Source of the DNA: Ureibacillus chungkukjangi
Lineage (GTDB): Bacteria; Bacillota; Bacilli; Bacillales_A; Planococcaceae
Reading direction: 5' to 3'
Length of the DNA: 64,000 bases
Assembly (NCBI RefSeq): GCF_003217295.1
Contig: NZ_QJTJ01000001.1
Coordinates: 302,618-366,617 of the forward strand
The notes under the pieces are model-generated. The model saw only the letters and a program-made list of their open reading frames with translations. It had not been told where the DNA came from and made no database searches. Below are positions 47,700-57,084 of this stretch, one piece after another. How positions within the stretch are numbered: the stretch's first letter is position 1; each line of letters opens with the position of its first letter. A program made the position numbers and the translations under genes.

Positions 47700-48011
47700 T
47701 TCCATACTCCTCCATTAAAACTAGCAAAAGCACCCTTTAACTTAAAAGTTGATGTTCTTCTCATTTTGTTTATTTTTTAGTTCACCAAAAAATAATAGTA
47801 GTCTCCTTTTTTCAAAAGCACAAGAAAAATTGTCAGGAATAAAAGAAACAATATATTATGGATTATCAAAATATTTTTTCGATAATGAATTGATTGGTTA
47901 ATAGAACGATAATTTCCATACTTCATTAGAATTACAGTAAAATGTCAGCTTTGTTCAAGTGCCACAAGTACTTTTTCATGGTAGAATGATTTGTTAGAGG
48001 AGTGAAATTAT
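47700..48011 (+). promoter_or_regulatory. Divergent yttB/ytqA region with ytqA promoter
   Basis: A 312-bp AT-rich gap. For ytqA, an extended -10 TGGTAGAAT (47979-47987) with a weak -35 GTGCCA (47959-47964) at 17 bp spacing. Nothing else recognised. Confidence 0.45.
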
Positions 48012-48983
48012 ATGTCAGAACAACATCAATTCCCTTTCCCTTCTGATGGGAAACGTTACTATACATGGAATCGCTATTTAAGAGATGAATTCGGTAAAAA
48101 GGTATTCAAGGTTGCACTTGATGCAGGCTTCGATTGTCCTAATCGTGATGGCACTGTTGCCTTTGGAGGCTGTACTTTTTGTAGTGCAGCTGGAAGTGGA
48201 GATTTTGCAGGAGACCGCGTAGATCCAATACCAGTCCAATTTGAAAAAATCAAAGATAAAATGCAGCATAAATGGAAAGATGGCATGACGATGGCCTATT
48301 TCCAAGCATACACAAATACTCATGCACCACTACATGTGTTAAAAGAAAAATTCGAGGCTGCTCTTGCTTGTGAAGGTGTAATGGGGTTAAGTATTGCGAC
48401 TCGTCCAGATTGCCTACCAGATGATGTAGTGGAATACTTAGCAGAGTTAAATGAGAGAACCTATTTATGGGTAGAGCTAGGCTTACAAACTGTCCATGAA
48501 AAAACAGCGAATTTAATCAACCGTGCCCATGATTATGCTACATATATAGAGGGTGTAGAAAAGCTGCGCAAGCATAATATTCGCGTATGTACGCATATCA
48601 TCAACGGCTTACCGTTAGAGGACTACGATATGATGATGGAAACTGCTAGAGAAGTGGCGAAGCTGGATGTTCAAGGAATTAAAATCCACCTTCTACATTT
48701 GTTAAAAGGAACACCTTTAGTAAAGCAGTATGAAAAAGGAATGCTCGAATTCCTAGAAAAAGATCAGTATATCCAATTAGTAGCTGACCAATTAGAGATT
48801 ATTCCACCGGAAATGATAGTCCACCGCATTACAGGTGATGGACCGATTGATTTAATGATTGGACCAATGTGGAGTGTTAACAAATGGGAGGTTCTTAACG
48901 GAATCGATGCCGAGCTTGAACGTCGCGGTAGCTGGCAAGGAAAACTATATGTTCCATCTACATCTACTAATGGAATCTTATAA
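48012..48983 (+). CDS. ytqA: Radical SAM protein YtqA (TIGR01212)
   Basis: 323-aa Elp3-like radical SAM protein. Three cysteines for the 4Fe-4S cluster occur in FDCPNRDGTVAFGGCTFCSAAG (C-x11-C-x2-C, the spacing of this family). A TIM-barrel-like core follows, with SIATRPDCLPDDV and LGLQTVHEKTANLINR. Its reaction is not established; the tight link to the tRNA-wobble methyltransferase gene suggests a tRNA role (inference). The next gene begins 30 bp later. Confidence 0.9.
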   Translation: MSEQHQFPFPSDGKRYYTWNRYLRDEFGKKVFKVALDAGFDCPNRDGTVAFGGCTFCSAAGSGDFAGDRVDPIPVQFEKIKDKMQHKWKDGMTMAYFQAYTNTHAPLHVLKEKFEAALACEGVMGLSIATRPDCLPDDVVEYLAELNERTYLWVELGLQTVHEKTANLINRAHDYATYIEGVEKLRKHNIRVCTHIINGLPLEDYDMMMETAREVAKLDVQGIKIHLLHLLKGTPLVKQYEKGMLEFLEKDQYIQLVADQLEIIPPEMIVHRITGDGPIDLMIGPMWSVNKWEVLNGIDAELERRGSWQGKLYVPSTSTNGIL

Positions 48984-49013
48984 TCGCCAGTTAATAAGAG
49001 GATGTGAAGAATT

Positions 49014-49586
49014 TTGAAGCTACAACGTGTATTACAATATGCTCAAAACCTTTTAATGCAGACAATTGAAAAAGGCGAGATTGCCGTAGATGGTACAGCT
49101 GGGAACGGACATGATACCTTATTCTTATCTCAGCTTGTAGGAGAATCTGGGCATGTCTATGCATTTGATGTTCAGCAGCAAGCCATAGATTCTACCTTAA
49201 AAAGACTGTCTGAACACGGTGCAAGAAATGCTACTGTTCTATTGGATGGCCACGAAAACGTGGCTAATTACGTTCAGCAAGAAATTGCTGGTGCGATATT
49301 CAATCTAGGGTACTTACCTGGTGCTGACCATTCAATCATTACTCAAGGAAATACAACAGTAATTGCTATTGAACAATTACTTAAGCTATTAAAAACTGGT
49401 GGTGTCATTGTACTTGTGATATACCATGGACATGAAGGAGGAATAGCCGAACGTGACGAGGTTTTACGTTTCGTTAGCTCCCTCCCACAAAAATATGTTC
49501 ATGTATTGCGCTATGAATTTATCAATCAAAAAAATGACCCGCCCTTTATCGTTGCACTAGAAAAGGTAAAACAATTTCCTGAATGA
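49014..49586 (+). CDS. mnmM: tRNA wobble methyltransferase MnmM (YtqB)
   Basis: 190-aa SAM-dependent methyltransferase. B. subtilis YtqB/MnmM turns nm5s2U34 into mnm5s2U in tRNA. SAM motif AVDGTAGNGHDTLFLSQLVG (about residues 24-43) and NLGYLPGADHSIIT, with the family N-L-G-Y-L-P-G-x-D-x-x-I pattern. The first codon is TTG, a rather long 12 bases after GAGG; no better start is in frame. Operon with ytqA. Confidence 0.9.
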   Translation: MKLQRVLQYAQNLLMQTIEKGEIAVDGTAGNGHDTLFLSQLVGESGHVYAFDVQQQAIDSTLKRLSEHGARNATVLLDGHENVANYVQQEIAGAIFNLGYLPGADHSIITQGNTTVIAIEQLLKLLKTGGVIVLVIYHGHEGGIAERDEVLRFVSSLPQKYVHVLRYEFINQKNDPPFIVALEKVKQFPE

Positions 49587-49587
49587 G

Positions 49588-49631
49588 AAAAAGCGTGAAG
49601 TAAACTAGTTTTTGTTTACTTCACGCTTTTT
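49588..49631. terminator. mnmM / AGCS carrier bidirectional terminator
   Basis: AAAAAGCGTGAAGTAAAC / GTTTACTTCACGCTTTTT, a perfect 18-bp stem between convergent genes. Confidence 0.93.
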
Positions 49632-49632
49632 A

Positions 49633-51132
49633 TTATTGGTCTTTATTATTCTTTTCCCAGAATGTTGCGTTTTTAATACCTAATTTAATAGGATCGAAGA
49701 CTGGATCTTTTCCTTCTTTTTTCTGTTGCTCATAATCCTTCAACGCGAGAATCGCTGGCTTCATGATGATTAAGATAGCAATGACATTTATCCATACCAT
49801 CAATCCTAACCCTACGTCACCCATTGCCCACGCTAAATTTGATGTTCTAACTGTCCCGTAAAATGCAGCTGCTAAGATGGCAATCTTCGCTATCCAAATA
49901 CCAATCTTTTCGTAAGTACCCGAGAATAGGTAAGATACATTTGTTTCTGCAATATAGTAATAGGCCATAATCGTTGTAAATGCGAAGAAGAATAATGCAA
50001 TCGCAACAAATGGTGCGCCAAAGCCAGGTAAAGAAGAATCTACTGCATATTGAGTATAAGCTGCACCTGCTTCAATGCTTTTAGCAAATGTAACTTGCTC
50101 TTCCCCTGATAATTGACCGGAATTGAATTCCCCAACTTGAACGAATGTAGCTGCTGGATCTGCAGCCTTTTCATCATGCACATTATACATTCCTGTAAAT
50201 AGAATCATAAATGCAGTAGCCGAACAAACTAGTAAAGTATCAATGTAAACTGAGGCTGCTTGAACTAAACCTTGTTTGGCAGGGTGAGAAACCTCAGCTG
50301 CAGCTGCTGGATGAGGACCTGTACCTTGACCCGCTTCGTTTGAATAAATCCCACGTTTAACTCCCCAAGCAATAGCCGACCCTATTAATCCACCAAATAA
50401 TTCTTGAGCACCGAAAGCACTAGAGAAAATAAGTCCGATTACACTTGGTACCTCAGAAATATTCATGAAGACGATAACAAGAGCCATTAAAATATAAGCA
50501 ATCGCCATAAATGGAACAATAATTTGAGCCGCATTGGCAATCCATTTAACTCCACCAATAATAATAATACCTAGTAAAATAGCAATAACTAGTCCCGTAA
50601 TCCACGCTTCAATACCAAAAGCACTTTGAACTGCACCAGCAATCGCATTTGACTGAACACCAGGCATTAACACCAGCATTGCAATTAAAGCTGCTACTGC
50701 AAAAATTACAGCAAACCATTTTTGTCCCATTCCTTTTTCAATATAGAAGGCAGGACCACCTCGATACTCAGTTTCTTTTTCTTCTTTGTAGATTTGAGCT
50801 AATGTCAATTCTACATAGGCTGTAGCTGCTCCTATGAAGGCAATCGCCCACATCCAGAACACTGCCCCTGGACCACCAAAACCAATTGCTGTAGCAGTAC
50901 CAGCGATATTACCAGTCCCTACACGACCAGAAAGTGCAATTGATAAAGCTTGGAAAGAAGAAATTCCTTTCTCAGATTTTTTACCTTTAAACATTAGAGC
51001 AAACATGTCTTTAATATGTCGTACCTGCAAAAAACGAGTCATAATCGAGAAGAAAATCCCCACGATCAAGATTCCATAGATAAACCATGGACCCCAAAAA
51101 AAGTCGTTTAGCGCTTTTACTAAACCTTCCAT
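49633..51132 (-). CDS. Sodium:alanine/glycine (AGCS-family) amino-acid symporter
   Basis: 499-aa integral membrane carrier with about 10-11 hydrophobic segments. AGCS marks include RVGTGNIAGTATAIGFGGPGAVFWMW near residue 70 and GVKRGIYSNEAGQGTGPHPAAAAEV near 260. Imports alanine, glycine or (as in B. subtilis AlsT) glutamine with sodium; the exact substrate cannot be read. AAAGAGGTG precedes the ATG. Single gene. Confidence 0.92.
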   Translation of the reverse strand: MEGLVKALNDFFWGPWFIYGILIVGIFFSIMTRFLQVRHIKDMFALMFKGKKSEKGISSFQALSIALSGRVGTGNIAGTATAIGFGGPGAVFWMWAIAFIGAATAYVELTLAQIYKEEKETEYRGGPAFYIEKGMGQKWFAVIFAVAALIAMLVLMPGVQSNAIAGAVQSAFGIEAWITGLVIAILLGIIIIGGVKWIANAAQIIVPFMAIAYILMALVIVFMNISEVPSVIGLIFSSAFGAQELFGGLIGSAIAWGVKRGIYSNEAGQGTGPHPAAAAEVSHPAKQGLVQAASVYIDTLLVCSATAFMILFTGMYNVHDEKAADPAATFVQVGEFNSGQLSGEEQVTFAKSIEAGAAYTQYAVDSSLPGFGAPFVAIALFFFAFTTIMAYYYIAETNVSYLFSGTYEKIGIWIAKIAILAAAFYGTVRTSNLAWAMGDVGLGLMVWINVIAILIIMKPAILALKDYEQQKKEGKDPVFDPIKLGIKNATFWEKNNKDQ

Positions 51133-51264
51133 CTGAACACCTCTTTTTTTATGTATATTTTATTGTTATAAAATTCAATATATTACACAAATTGAATTTA
51201 TTCAATATTTTTCGATAATTAAAGATTTATAATCTACTAATATATCCCCTTTAAATACAAAAAA

Positions 51265-51288
51265 TACTCAGTTATGGTGGACTGAGTA
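51265..51288 (-). terminator. ytpA terminator
   Basis: TACTCAGT / ACTGAGTA stem followed on the minus strand by TTTTTTG, 12 bases past the ytpA stop. Confidence 0.8.
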
Positions 51289-51299
51289 CTGAAAATTTT

Positions 51300-52103
51300 T
51301 TATTTAATTATATAACCGAGTGCTCTAAGAACGTTATTCATGAAATCCTTTGAGTAGATGAAAATTTCTTCTCTTTCATTATCATGGAATAGATTATGAT
51401 AACTATATGGCCACTCCTTATATTGAACCTCTGTCGATTTTTGATTGAATAACCATTTACGAACTACAGCTGGATCAGTAATTTTATCCTGCTTGGCTGT
51501 TATTAATAAAATCGGCAATGACAAATTACTTTCTTGTTCAGAAATAATATTTTTCATAAGGTTCTGTACACCCTTATACCATCCAACCGTTGCATAGGAA
51601 TGGTAAGGAATTTTATCTACTAACTCCTGATAGCCGTCATTATTTCTAGTTAGCATTTTCTTGTCGAATTTTAAAGAGATTTTTTTATTTGAAGCCAGAT
51701 TTCCTAAGTTAGTCATGGCATTTGTTAATAAATTCGTAGTTTTTCTTAAACTTAGCCATGGTGATGTCAGGATTAAGCCTGCACATTCTACTTCATTTTT
51801 TTTCAAAAAGTTAATCGCTAAAGTAGCTCCTAAGCCATGCCCAATGATAAAAACAGGTAGCTGATATAGTACCGCATTTTGCATTAGCTTTTTAATAAAA
51901 TCCGAGTATTCCTTTATATCTTCATCATGAATTTTTGCATATTTTGAATTCTTTCCATGACCAGGTAAATCACCCATGACGATTGTAAAGCCCTCTGTTC
52001 GAAGCTTTTCGATTAACCATGCATACCATTGATGCTGCTCGAACGCACTATGTAAAAGAACAACAACAGCTTTTGCTTGTCCCTCTGCTTCCCATTTCCA
52101 CAT
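51300..52103 (-). CDS. ytpA: YtpA-like alpha/beta hydrolase with Gly in place of the nucleophile Ser
   Basis: 267-aa alpha/beta-hydrolase of the monoacylglycerol-lipase/lysophospholipase kind. B. subtilis YtpA, likewise beside ytoA, is a phospholipase linked to bacilysocin. Strand and loop pattern is intact (VVVLLHSAFEQHQWY; GDLPGHGKN; LLITAKQDKITDP with the acid; YSYHNLFHD with the His). At the nucleophile elbow the sequence reads GHGLG (residues 88-92): Gly90 (GGC) stands where Ser is expected. Hydrolytic function is therefore uncertain. AGGAGGG ribosome site. Confidence 0.82.
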   Translation of the reverse strand: MWKWEAEGQAKAVVVLLHSAFEQHQWYAWLIEKLRTEGFTIVMGDLPGHGKNSKYAKIHDEDIKEYSDFIKKLMQNAVLYQLPVFIIGHGLGATLAINFLKKNEVECAGLILTSPWLSLRKTTNLLTNAMTNLGNLASNKKISLKFDKKMLTRNNDGYQELVDKIPYHSYATVGWYKGVQNLMKNIISEQESNLSLPILLITAKQDKITDPAVVRKWLFNQKSTEVQYKEWPYSYHNLFHDNEREEIFIYSKDFMNNVLRALGYIIK

Positions 52104-52215
52104 AACTTCTTGCCCTCCTACCCAATTAAAATGGGCAAACTTGCATTCTAATTTTCATTCTTTGCTATATTTGTTACGCTATACTATATCATACTGAGAA
52201 ATGAGGAGATTTTCG

Positions 52216-52728
52216 ATGATTTACCCTTTTAAAGATAAAAATCCTAAAATAGACCCATCTGTCTATATCGCAGATAATGCTGTAGTTACAGGGGATGTCA
52301 CTATAGAGGAAGAATCTACTATATGGTTTAATACGGTGATTCGTGGTGATGTCGCGCCAACAATTATTGGAAAACGCTGTAGTATACAAGACTTGAGCTG
52401 TATTCACCAAAGTCCGAATAATCCGGTAATTATTGAAGACGAAGTAACTGTAGGCCACCAGGTTACATTACATGGTTGTGTTATTCGAAAAAGCGCTTTA
52501 ATCGGAATGGGTTCTATTATTTTGGACGGTGCAGAAATTGGAGAAGGAGCTTTTATCGGTGCTGGGAGTCTTGTTCCTCCAGGTAAAAAAATCCCCCCTA
52601 ATAGCTTGGCAATGGGGAGACCAGCAAAGGTAGTTCGTGAAGTTACGCCTGAAGATCGGGAGGATATGGACCGTATCATTCGCGAATATGTAGAAAAAGG
52701 ACAAATTTACAAATCACTTCAGCCTTAA
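52216..52728 (+). CDS. ytoA: Gamma-carbonic-anhydrase-like hexapeptide protein (YtoA)
   Basis: 170-aa left-handed beta-helix protein. Hexapeptide repeats run through residues about 10-130 (IADNAVVTGDVTIEEES and similar), with three metal-ligand histidines in IHQSPN, VGHQV and LHGCVI. Family members include gamma carbonic anhydrases and acyl transferases; activity is unproven. The ATG at 52216 follows TGAGGAG with good spacing; a start 15 bases earlier would overlap the ribosome site. Confidence 0.9.
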   Translation: MIYPFKDKNPKIDPSVYIADNAVVTGDVTIEEESTIWFNTVIRGDVAPTIIGKRCSIQDLSCIHQSPNNPVIIEDEVTVGHQVTLHGCVIRKSALIGMGSIILDGAEIGEGAFIGAGSLVPPGKKIPPNSLAMGRPAKVVREVTPEDREDMDRIIREYVEKGQIYKSLQP

Positions 52729-52759
52729 CAACATATGATAGTAGAAACTCTAAATTTTC

Positions 52760-52793
52760 AGGTATAACGCTTCTTGCTTATACCTATTTTTTT
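52760..52793 (+). terminator. ytoA terminator
   Basis: AGGTATAA / TTATACCT stem followed by ATTTTTTTT. Confidence 0.8.
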
Positions 52794-52846
52794 TCAAAAC
52801 TCTGAGTCTTTGAATCATTACATAAACTATATATAAGGAGAATGAG

Positions 52847-53401
52847 ATGAACCAATATGAAACTAAAAGTATCTACTGGGTATTAGCAATACTCGTTATT
52901 ATTATTGCTCCAATAATCGTGTTATTGACCCCTGTAATATTATCTGTAGTTGTATTTGAGGAGCCAAATAAAATTGCATTTATATCCTTTGGCAAAAATC
53001 TAGTTGTATATTCTTTAGCCTTTTTCATTGCCTTTATTTCATTAATAGTGCTGTATTTCATTAAAAAGATTATTACTAAGATAGTTGTTCTGATTTTATC
53101 GGCTTTTGGATTTTTCACTATCTTTTTTATGGGCGTAAATTATTATGTCTATTTAGATGAAGATTATATCGAGTATAATCCTTTGTTTGGTAGTAAAGTA
53201 GTTTACGAATGGTCTGATTTATCTCACATAAGCCATGTCTATCCAGAAGATTATAATGATAAAGAAACCTACACCTTCACCTTCAGCGATGGCTATTCAT
53301 TTGAGTTTGAAGCAACAGGTGCAGTAGACTCCTCCATAAAAAGCAATATCTACAACAAAACTCAATTTTATAACATCCCCTTAGAACAGGATTTCCCTTG
53401 A
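52847..53401 (+). CDS. Hypothetical three-helix membrane protein
   Basis: 184-aa protein with hydrophobic segments at about residues 10-35, 48-70 and 75-98, then a soluble C-terminal part (YLDEDYIEYNPLFGSKVVYEWSDLSHI) that has the look of a small bacterial PH-like domain. Codon use is very AT-rich, more than that of its neighbours. Strong ATAAGGAG ribosome site. No family recognised with certainty; single gene, convergent to metK. Confidence 0.7.
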   Translation: MNQYETKSIYWVLAILVIIIAPIIVLLTPVILSVVVFEEPNKIAFISFGKNLVVYSLAFFIAFISLIVLYFIKKIITKIVVLILSAFGFFTIFFMGVNYYVYLDEDYIEYNPLFGSKVVYEWSDLSHISHVYPEDYNDKETYTFTFSDGYSFEFEATGAVDSSIKSNIYNKTQFYNIPLEQDFP

Positions 53402-53410
53402 AATGAAAAC

Positions 53411-53436
53411 AGGTAGAGCGCAACTAGGCTCTACCT
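53411..53436. terminator. Bidirectional terminator before metK stop
   Basis: AGGTAGAGC / GCTCTACCT stem between the hypothetical membrane protein gene and metK, which converge here. Confidence 0.8.
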
Positions 53437-53473
53437 ATTTATATCTATTCCCCTGCAAGGATTGATGTTAGTA

Positions 53474-54670
53474 TTATAGACCTGCTTTGTCTTTTAAAAG
53501 GCTAGCAATATCTGTATTTTCCCAAGGTACATCTAAGTCCGTACGACCAAAGTGTCCATAGGCTGCTGTTTGCTTGTAAATTGGTCTACGTAAATCCAGC
53601 ATTTTAATAATGCCTGCAGGACGTAAGTCGAATAATTCACTTACCCATTCTACTAATTGCTCTTCTTTCACAATTCCAGTTCCAAATGTATCAATTGAAA
53701 TAGAAACTGGACGAGCAACGCCAATAGCATAAGCTAATTGTACTTCTGCACGTTCAGCTAAACCTGCTGCTACAATATTTTTTGCTACATATCTTGCCGC
53801 ATATGCTGCAGAGCGGTCAACTTTTGTTGCATCCTTACCCGAAAAAGCACCGCCACCATGACGAGCATAACCACCGTAAGTATCAACAATAATTTTACGG
53901 CCAGTTAAGCCGGCATCTCCTTTAGGCCCACCGATAACAAAACGGCCAGTTGGGTTGATAAAGTATTTAGTACCCGCATCAATTAATTCTTCAGGAACCA
54001 CTACGTTAATAACCTTTTCTTTAATATCTTCTTGAATTTGTTCTAAAGTTACTTCTTCATCATGCTGTGTTGAGATAACAATAGTATCTACACGAACTGG
54101 TCTGTTTTGTTCATCATACTCAACTGTTACTTGAGTTTTTCCATCTGGACGTAGGTACGTAAGCTCTTCAGATTTTCTTACCTCTGTTAAGCGTCGAGCT
54201 AATCGATGTGCAAGGCTGATTGGTAAAGGCATAAGCTCTGGTGTTTCATTACATGCAAAACCAAACATTAAACCTTGGTCTCCTGCCCCAATTGCTTCGA
54301 TATCTGCATCAGTCATTGAACCTTCACGAGCTTCTAAAGCTTGGTCAACACCTAAGGCTATATCTGCTGATTGTTCACCAATGGCAACTAGTACGGCAAG
54401 GTTTTCTGCATCGAAACCATATTTTCCGCGAGTGTAGCCAATCTCAGCTACTGTATCGCGAACAATACCTTTAATATCTACATAAGTAGATGTTGTAATT
54501 TCACCTGCTACAAGTACTAAACCTGTTGTTACAGTAGTTTCACAAGCTACACGTGCATTTGGATCTTCTCTTAAAATTGCATCTAAAATTGCATCAGAAA
54601 TTTGGTCACAAATTTTGTCTGGGTGCCCTTCTGTCACACTTTCTGATGTAAACAGTCGACGATTTGTCAT
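53474..54670 (-). CDS. metK: S-adenosylmethionine synthetase
   Basis: 398-aa enzyme making SAM from methionine and ATP. Signatures: [25 protein letters not shown] (N-terminus), [15 protein letters not shown], and [23 protein letters not shown]. The ATG at 54670 has TTAGGAGG upstream; an in-frame extension of 19 codons is not conserved. Controlled by the SAM-I riboswitch about 380 bases upstream, so SAM represses its own synthesis. Confidence 0.97.
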   Translation of the reverse strand: MTNRRLFTSESVTEGHPDKICDQISDAILDAILREDPNARVACETTVTTGLVLVAGEITTSTYVDIKGIVRDTVAEIGYTRGKYGFDAENLAVLVAIGEQSADIALGVDQALEAREGSMTDADIEAIGAGDQGLMFGFACNETPELMPLPISLAHRLARRLTEVRKSEELTYLRPDGKTQVTVEYDEQNRPVRVDTIVISTQHDEEVTLEQIQEDIKEKVINVVVPEELIDAGTKYFINPTGRFVIGGPKGDAGLTGRKIIVDTYGGYARHGGGAFSGKDATKVDRSAAYAARYVAKNIVAAGLAERAEVQLAYAIGVARPVSISIDTFGTGIVKEEQLVEWVSELFDLRPAGIIKMLDLRRPIYKQTAAYGHFGRTDLDVPWENTDIASLLKDKAGL

Positions 54671-55058
54671 TTCGTTTCCTCCTAAGTTTATAGCGAGATA
54701 ATTTCTCGTTTTTGATACGGTACTCATTATCCATGTTAAACCCGTTCTACTAGATCGGTATTCCTGCCGTTACCTTTTAACTTGCCCATTTTTTCCCACT
54801 TTTTAAAATTTAATTAGGAAAATTTGAATTATTGTTTTATTATTATGTATAAAACAGTAATGGAACAATTTTTAGCCTAACAGTTGTCACTGTAATTAAT
54901 CTTAGTTATTTAGTAAAGACTAAGTACAGGACTTATTTAAACTACATTCTAAAATGTATAGACGATCTCTTCACAAATACATGGATTTAGAAAGGCTCAG
55001 ATAAAAATAGAAAGAAATGCTATACTATCCTTATCATTCTGTTCTAATTAGAAAAAAA

Positions 55059-55099
55059 AATTCCTCCACTCATTGTTAAGTACATGAGTAAAAGGAATT
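55059..55099 (-). terminator. Riboswitch-controlled terminator of metK
   Basis: AATTCCTCCACTCAT / ATGAGTAAAAGGAATT stem followed on the minus strand by nine T, positioned after the S-box aptamer. Confidence 0.85.
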
Positions 55100-55123
55100 G
55101 TGGTTTCATGACATTACCTTTCA

Positions 55124-55237
55124 CTCTTATCGTTCAAGGGTATTCCCTTGCATCAGGTTGGCACCATCGCGTTAAATGAATAACGCAGGTTGCCGGGTTT
55201 CATAGGGCCTTGACCCTCCACCAACTCGGGATAAGAG
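55124..55237 (-). promoter_or_regulatory. SAM-I riboswitch (S-box) of metK
   Basis: Minus-strand P1 is CTCTTATC/GATAAGAG. The core contains GAGTTGGTGGAGGG, GGCCCTATGAAACCCGGCAA and GATGGTGCCAACCTG, all S-box signatures. Binding of SAM should favour the terminator at 55059-55099. Confidence 0.95.
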
Positions 55238-55254
55238 TATCCGTTCAAGAGTAA

Positions 55255-55283
55255 ATCTTACGGAAAGTAGATTCACTTGTCAA
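55255..55283 (-). promoter_or_regulatory. Sigma-A promoter of the metK transcript
   Basis: TTGACA (55278-55283) and TAAGAT (55255-55260) on the minus strand with 17-base spacing; transcription would begin just before the S-box P1 stem. Confidence 0.85.
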
Positions 55284-55358
55284 TCGTTTTTGAATAATTC
55301 TATTAAAGTTTAAAAATTTAAAAATAAATGTTGGATTAGTATAGACTAATTAATTCAA

Positions 55359-55369
55359 TGTGTTATACT
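55359..55369 (+). promoter_or_regulatory. CcpN-type operator over the pckA -10
   Basis: TGTGTTATACT fits the CcpN consensus TRTGHYATAYW at all 11 positions. It covers the pckA extended -10 (TGTTATACT, -10 TATACT at 55364-55369). In B. subtilis CcpN represses pckA and gapB on glucose. Confidence 0.65.
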
Positions 55370-55435
55370 AATTTTTGAAAATAATCAAACCTCCCACCAT
55401 TTTGGGAATTCTATAAAAAGGATGGTATTTAATCG

Positions 55436-57022
55436 ATGAATTCAGTAGAAATTGCTAATGAGCTGAAGGAATTATTAAACGGCGAAAATATTAAAGTTCA
55501 ATTATCCGTACCACAATTAGTGGAAAAAGCTACAGAACGTGGAGAAGCTACATTAACTGTTGATGGTGCCATAAGTGCTGAAACAGGCAAATATACTGGT
55601 CGTTCTCCTAAAGATAAATATATCGTAGAAGAAGAAAGCACAAAAGATAAAATCGACTGGGGTAATGTTAACCGTCCGATTTCTGCTGAAGTGTTTGATA
55701 ATCTATATGTAAAAGTTGTCAACTATTTAAAAGAAAAAGATGAGCTTTTTGTATTCAAAGGATATGCTGGTGCTGACAAAGACTCTCAGCTGCAAATCCA
55801 AGTTATTAACGAATATGCATGGCATAATCTTTTCTGTCATCAATTATTCATCCGTCCAACTGAAGCAGAATTACCTATTCATAATGCTGAATTTACAATT
55901 GTATCAGCACCAAACTTTAAAGCAGATCCAGCAGTTGATGGAACAGCCTCTGAAACATTTATCATCGTATCATTAGAAAAGAAAATTATTTTAATCGGTG
56001 GTACCGAATATGCTGGCGAAATGAAAAAATCTATCTTCGGAATTATGAACTATCTACTTCCTGAAAATGATATTTTCTCTATGCACTGTTCTGCAAACGT
56101 AGGTGAAGCAGGAGATGTTGCATTATTCTTCGGATTATCTGGTACTGGTAAAACAACTTTATCGGCAGATAGCAACCGCAAACTAATCGGTGACGATGAG
56201 CATGGTTGGTCAGATAATGGTGTATTCAACATTGAGGGTGGATGCTATGCAAAAACTATCAACCTTTCTGCTGAAAAAGAACCAGAAATTTATAATGCAA
56301 TTCGTTTTGGTACAGTATTAGAAAACGTAGTAGTAGATTCAAAATCTCGTATTCCTAACTACGATGATAGTACTTTAACTGAAAATACGCGTGCTGCTTA
56401 CCCAATTAACTTTATCGATAATATTGTTATGCCTTCTGTTGCAGGTCATCCAAAAACTATCGTATTTTTAACTGCTGATGCTTTTGGTGTGTTACCTCCA
56501 ATCAGTAGATTAACAAAAGAACAAGCGATGTACCACTTCTTAAGTGGCTTTACTTCAAAATTAGCAGGTACAGAGCGTGGAGTTACTTCTCCAGAGCCAG
56601 TATTCTCTACTTGCTTCGGTTCACCTTTCTTACCTCTTCCAGCTACACGCTACGCTGAGATGTTAGGTGAAAAAATTGATGAGCACGGCTCTCAAGTATT
56701 CTTAGTAAACACTGGTTGGACTGGTGGAGAATACGGTGTGGGTACTCGTATGAAGCTTTCTTATACTCGCACAATGGTTCGTGCTGCTATCGATGGAAAA
56801 CTTAGTGACGTTGAAACGACACAAGATTCAATCTTTGGCTTACACATTCCAACAGCTGTGGAAGGTGTACCAAGTGAAGTGTTAGATCCTCGTGCTGCAT
56901 GGGCTGACAAAGAAGCATACGATCAAAAAGCTAATTTCTTAGCTAACCTATTTAAAGAAAACTTCACAAAGTTCTCTAACGTTTCTGAAGATATCTTAAA
57001 AAAAGGTGGACCAATAGCTTAA
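55436..57022 (+). CDS. pckA: Phosphoenolpyruvate carboxykinase (ATP)
   Basis: 528-aa gluconeogenic enzyme turning oxaloacetate and ATP into PEP and CO2. [10 protein letters not shown] near the N-terminus, kinase-1a loop [13 protein letters not shown] (about residue 240), the metal site in [24 protein letters not shown], and [14 protein letters not shown]. Length is normal. AAAAAGGATG lies upstream of the ATG. Divergent from metK, as in B. subtilis. Confidence 0.97.
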   Translation: MNSVEIANELKELLNGENIKVQLSVPQLVEKATERGEATLTVDGAISAETGKYTGRSPKDKYIVEEESTKDKIDWGNVNRPISAEVFDNLYVKVVNYLKEKDELFVFKGYAGADKDSQLQIQVINEYAWHNLFCHQLFIRPTEAELPIHNAEFTIVSAPNFKADPAVDGTASETFIIVSLEKKIILIGGTEYAGEMKKSIFGIMNYLLPENDIFSMHCSANVGEAGDVALFFGLSGTGKTTLSADSNRKLIGDDEHGWSDNGVFNIEGGCYAKTINLSAEKEPEIYNAIRFGTVLENVVVDSKSRIPNYDDSTLTENTRAAYPINFIDNIVMPSVAGHPKTIVFLTADAFGVLPPISRLTKEQAMYHFLSGFTSKLAGTERGVTSPEPVFSTCFGSPFLPLPATRYAEMLGEKIDEHGSQVFLVNTGWTGGEYGVGTRMKLSYTRTMVRAAIDGKLSDVETTQDSIFGLHIPTAVEGVPSEVLDPRAAWADKEAYDQKANFLANLFKENFTKFSNVSEDILKKGGPIA

Positions 57023-57045
57023 TTCCGATAACATTGAACAATATA

Positions 57046-57082
57046 AAAGCGGACTTTCTCTTAAAAAAGAGACGTCCGCTTT
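57046..57082. terminator. pckA/ytmA convergent terminator
   Basis: AAAGCGGAC / GTCCGCTTT outer stem with inner TCTC/GAGA, flanked by A and T tracts, three bases from the ytmA stop. Confidence 0.9.
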
Positions 57083-57084
57083 TT

